Assembly (NCBI GenBank): GCA_031278755.1
Contig: JAITJV010000146.1
Location: 1-6,272, forward strand
From: Treponema sp.
GTDB taxonomy: Bacteria > Spirochaetota > Spirochaetia > Treponematales > Breznakiellaceae
Direction: 5' to 3'
Length of the DNA: 6,272 bases
The position numbers and the translations under genes were made by a program. The notes beneath the pieces are model-generated. The model was not told the DNA's origin and did no database searches. It was given only the letters and a program-made list of their open reading frames with translations. This document shows positions 5,218-6,272 of this stretch, piece after piece. How positions within the stretch are numbered: the first letter of the stretch is position 1; each line of letters opens with the position of its first letter.

Positions 5218-6272
5218 ATGTCCGAGCAAAGTTTAGTTCCTATTGAACAAAGTCTGCCCCACAAACTGCCCCTGGTCGCTCTTATGGGACGGCCGATTTT
5301 TCCGGGAATCTTTACCCCCATCATGATAGGGAACCCCGCGGATGTAAAGGTCGTTGACGACGCGGTGTCGGGCGACGGGTTTATTGGGCTTGTAATGCTG
5401 CAGAATGAGACCGAAACGCCCTCCATTGGGGATTTGCACAAGGTGGGAACCGCGGCGAAAATTGTCAAAAAAATCAACCTGCCCGACGGCGGCGTCAATA
5501 CGTTCATTTCCACCCTGCGGCGTTTCAGGGTAAAGAAGGCCCTTCATCCTTCAAACCCCATAGTGGCGGCGGTGGATTATCTTGAAGACGAAGAAGACGA
5601 GACCGCCGAAGTCAAAGCGCTGACGCGGGCGCTGATAAGCGAGATGAAACAGATCTCGGAGAACAACCCCCTCTTTTCCGAAGAGATGCGGCTTAACATG
5701 ATCAACATCGATCATCCCGGCAAGATAGCCGATTTTATCGTCAGCATTCTTAACATAGACAAGACGGAACAGCAAAAGATACTTGAAATCCTCAATGTCC
5801 GCAAGCGCATGGAACAGGTGCTGGTGTTTATCAAAAAAGAACAGGAGCTTCTGCGCATACAGAAGAAGATCCAGAAAGAGATAAACGAAAAAATCGAAAA
5901 GTCCCAGCGGGATTATTTCCTTAAGGAGGAACTCAAGGCAATCAAGACCGAACTGGGCATGACTACAGACGCAAAAAGTTCCGATTACCAGCGCTTCAAG
6001 GAAAAACTGGACGCTTTTAAATTTGAAGGTGAAATCAAGGAGACCGTGGATCAGGAGCTTGAAAAATTCAACCTTATGGAACCGAACTCCGCGGAATTTA
6101 TCGTTACGCGGAATTACCTTGACGTGATCGCCGCCCTTCCCTGGGGCGAACCTGTTCCCGAACGTTTTGACCTTAAAAAGGCGACGAAAATTCTTGAAGC
6201 GGATCACTACGGGCTTAAGGATGTAAAGAGCCGGATCGTGGAGTACCTTGCCGTGCGCAAACTCCGTGCGGA
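5218..6272 (+). CDS. lon: ATP-dependent protease Lon, N-terminal part (runs off right edge)
   Basis: The visible 351 codons are the substrate-binding half of Lon, the cytoplasmic AAA+ serine protease that removes misfolded and short-lived regulatory proteins. The LON N-terminal domain begins around residue 15 (LPHKLPLVALMGRPIFPGIF). A long charged coiled coil follows, with the conserved SQRDYFLKEELKAIKTELG around residues 229-247. ALPWGEP at 306-312 and the DHYGLKDVKSRIVEYLAVRK linker lead into the AAA+ module. The window ends some 10-15 residues before the expected Walker A, so the ATPase and Ser-Lys protease sites are not visible. The ATG at 5218 is well fixed: an in-frame TAA lies at 5197-5199, and AGG (5208-5210) stands 7 nt before the start. 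The FPGIF(T)P variant of the usual FPG(M/V)xxP start resembles spirochaete Lon proteins. The reading frame is open and undisturbed to the edge. Confidence 0.92.
   Translation, partial: MSEQSLVPIEQSLPHKLPLVALMGRPIFPGIFTPIMIGNPADVKVVDDAVSGDGFIGLVMLQNETETPSIGDLHKVGTAAKIVKKINLPDGGVNTFISTLRRFRVKKALHPSNPIVAAVDYLEDEEDETAEVKALTRALISEMKQISENNPLFSEEMRLNMINIDHPGKIADFIVSILNIDKTEQQKILEILNVRKRMEQVLVFIKKEQELLRIQKKIQKEINEKIEKSQRDYFLKEELKAIKTELGMTTDAKSSDYQRFKEKLDAFKFEGEIKETVDQELEKFNLMEPNSAEFIVTRNYLDVIAALPWGEPVPERFDLKKATKILEADHYGLKDVKSRIVEYLAVRKLRA

Noticed and set aside
5551..6207. 218-codon minus-strand frame opposite lon
   Set aside because: Phe/Leu-rich only because it mirrors the Lys/Glu-rich Lon coiled coil; the apparent hydrophobicity is not evidence of a membrane protein.
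1..6272. CRISPR arrays, tRNA or rRNA genes, insertion sequences
   Set aside because: No spaced direct repeats, no cloverleaf or rRNA-like stretch and no transposase-like frame were seen on either strand.

Overview
The window is bacterial, moderately GC-rich and densely packed. The Lon N-terminus (an LPLVALMGRPIFPGIF-type start in place of the usual proteobacterial form), the start of an EAL-type protein and the heavy use of CTT leucine codons suggest a host-associated, Treponema-like spirochaete. This is an inference from family resemblance, not a proven assignment.

Layout. Positions 1-66 (minus strand) hold the first 22 codons of a gene running off the left edge; its residues resemble the opening of an EAL (cyclic-di-GMP phosphodiesterase) domain. 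Positions 67-255 are a divergent regulatory region with a 30-bp near-palindrome (90-119), a GC-rich hairpin (159-183) and a candidate promoter on each strand. Positions 256-4523 (plus strand) form one tightly overlapped operon of four genes: a YjjI-family glycyl radical enzyme, its YjjW-type radical-SAM activase, a PfkB-family kinase of the pseudouridine kinase type (psuK) and pseudouridine-5'-phosphate glycosidase (psuG). Every junction overlaps (4, 4 and 14 nt). A convergent gene on the minus strand (4510-5127) encodes a small flavodoxin-fold NAD(P)H oxidoreductase; its 3' end overlaps psuG by 14 bp, and a perfect 8-bp hairpin sits on the shared stop codons. Positions 5128-5217 are a second divergent promoter region. 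From 5218 the ATP-dependent protease Lon runs off the right edge, cut shortly before the expected Walker A motif.

How the genes work together. PsuK phosphorylates pseudouridine and PsuG splits the product into uracil and ribose 5-phosphate, so the downstream half of the operon is a complete two-step salvage pathway for the C-nucleoside released by RNA turnover. The upstream half is an oxygen-sensitive radical enzyme of unknown substrate plus its activator. In E. coli the same yjjI-yjjW pair lies beside the deoCABD deoxynucleoside operon, so its coupling here to a different nucleoside pathway is the most informative feature of the window: it suggests the uncharacterised YjjI reaction acts on something linked to nucleoside or pentose catabolism under anaerobiosis. 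No transporter or dedicated transcription factor for the pathway is visible.
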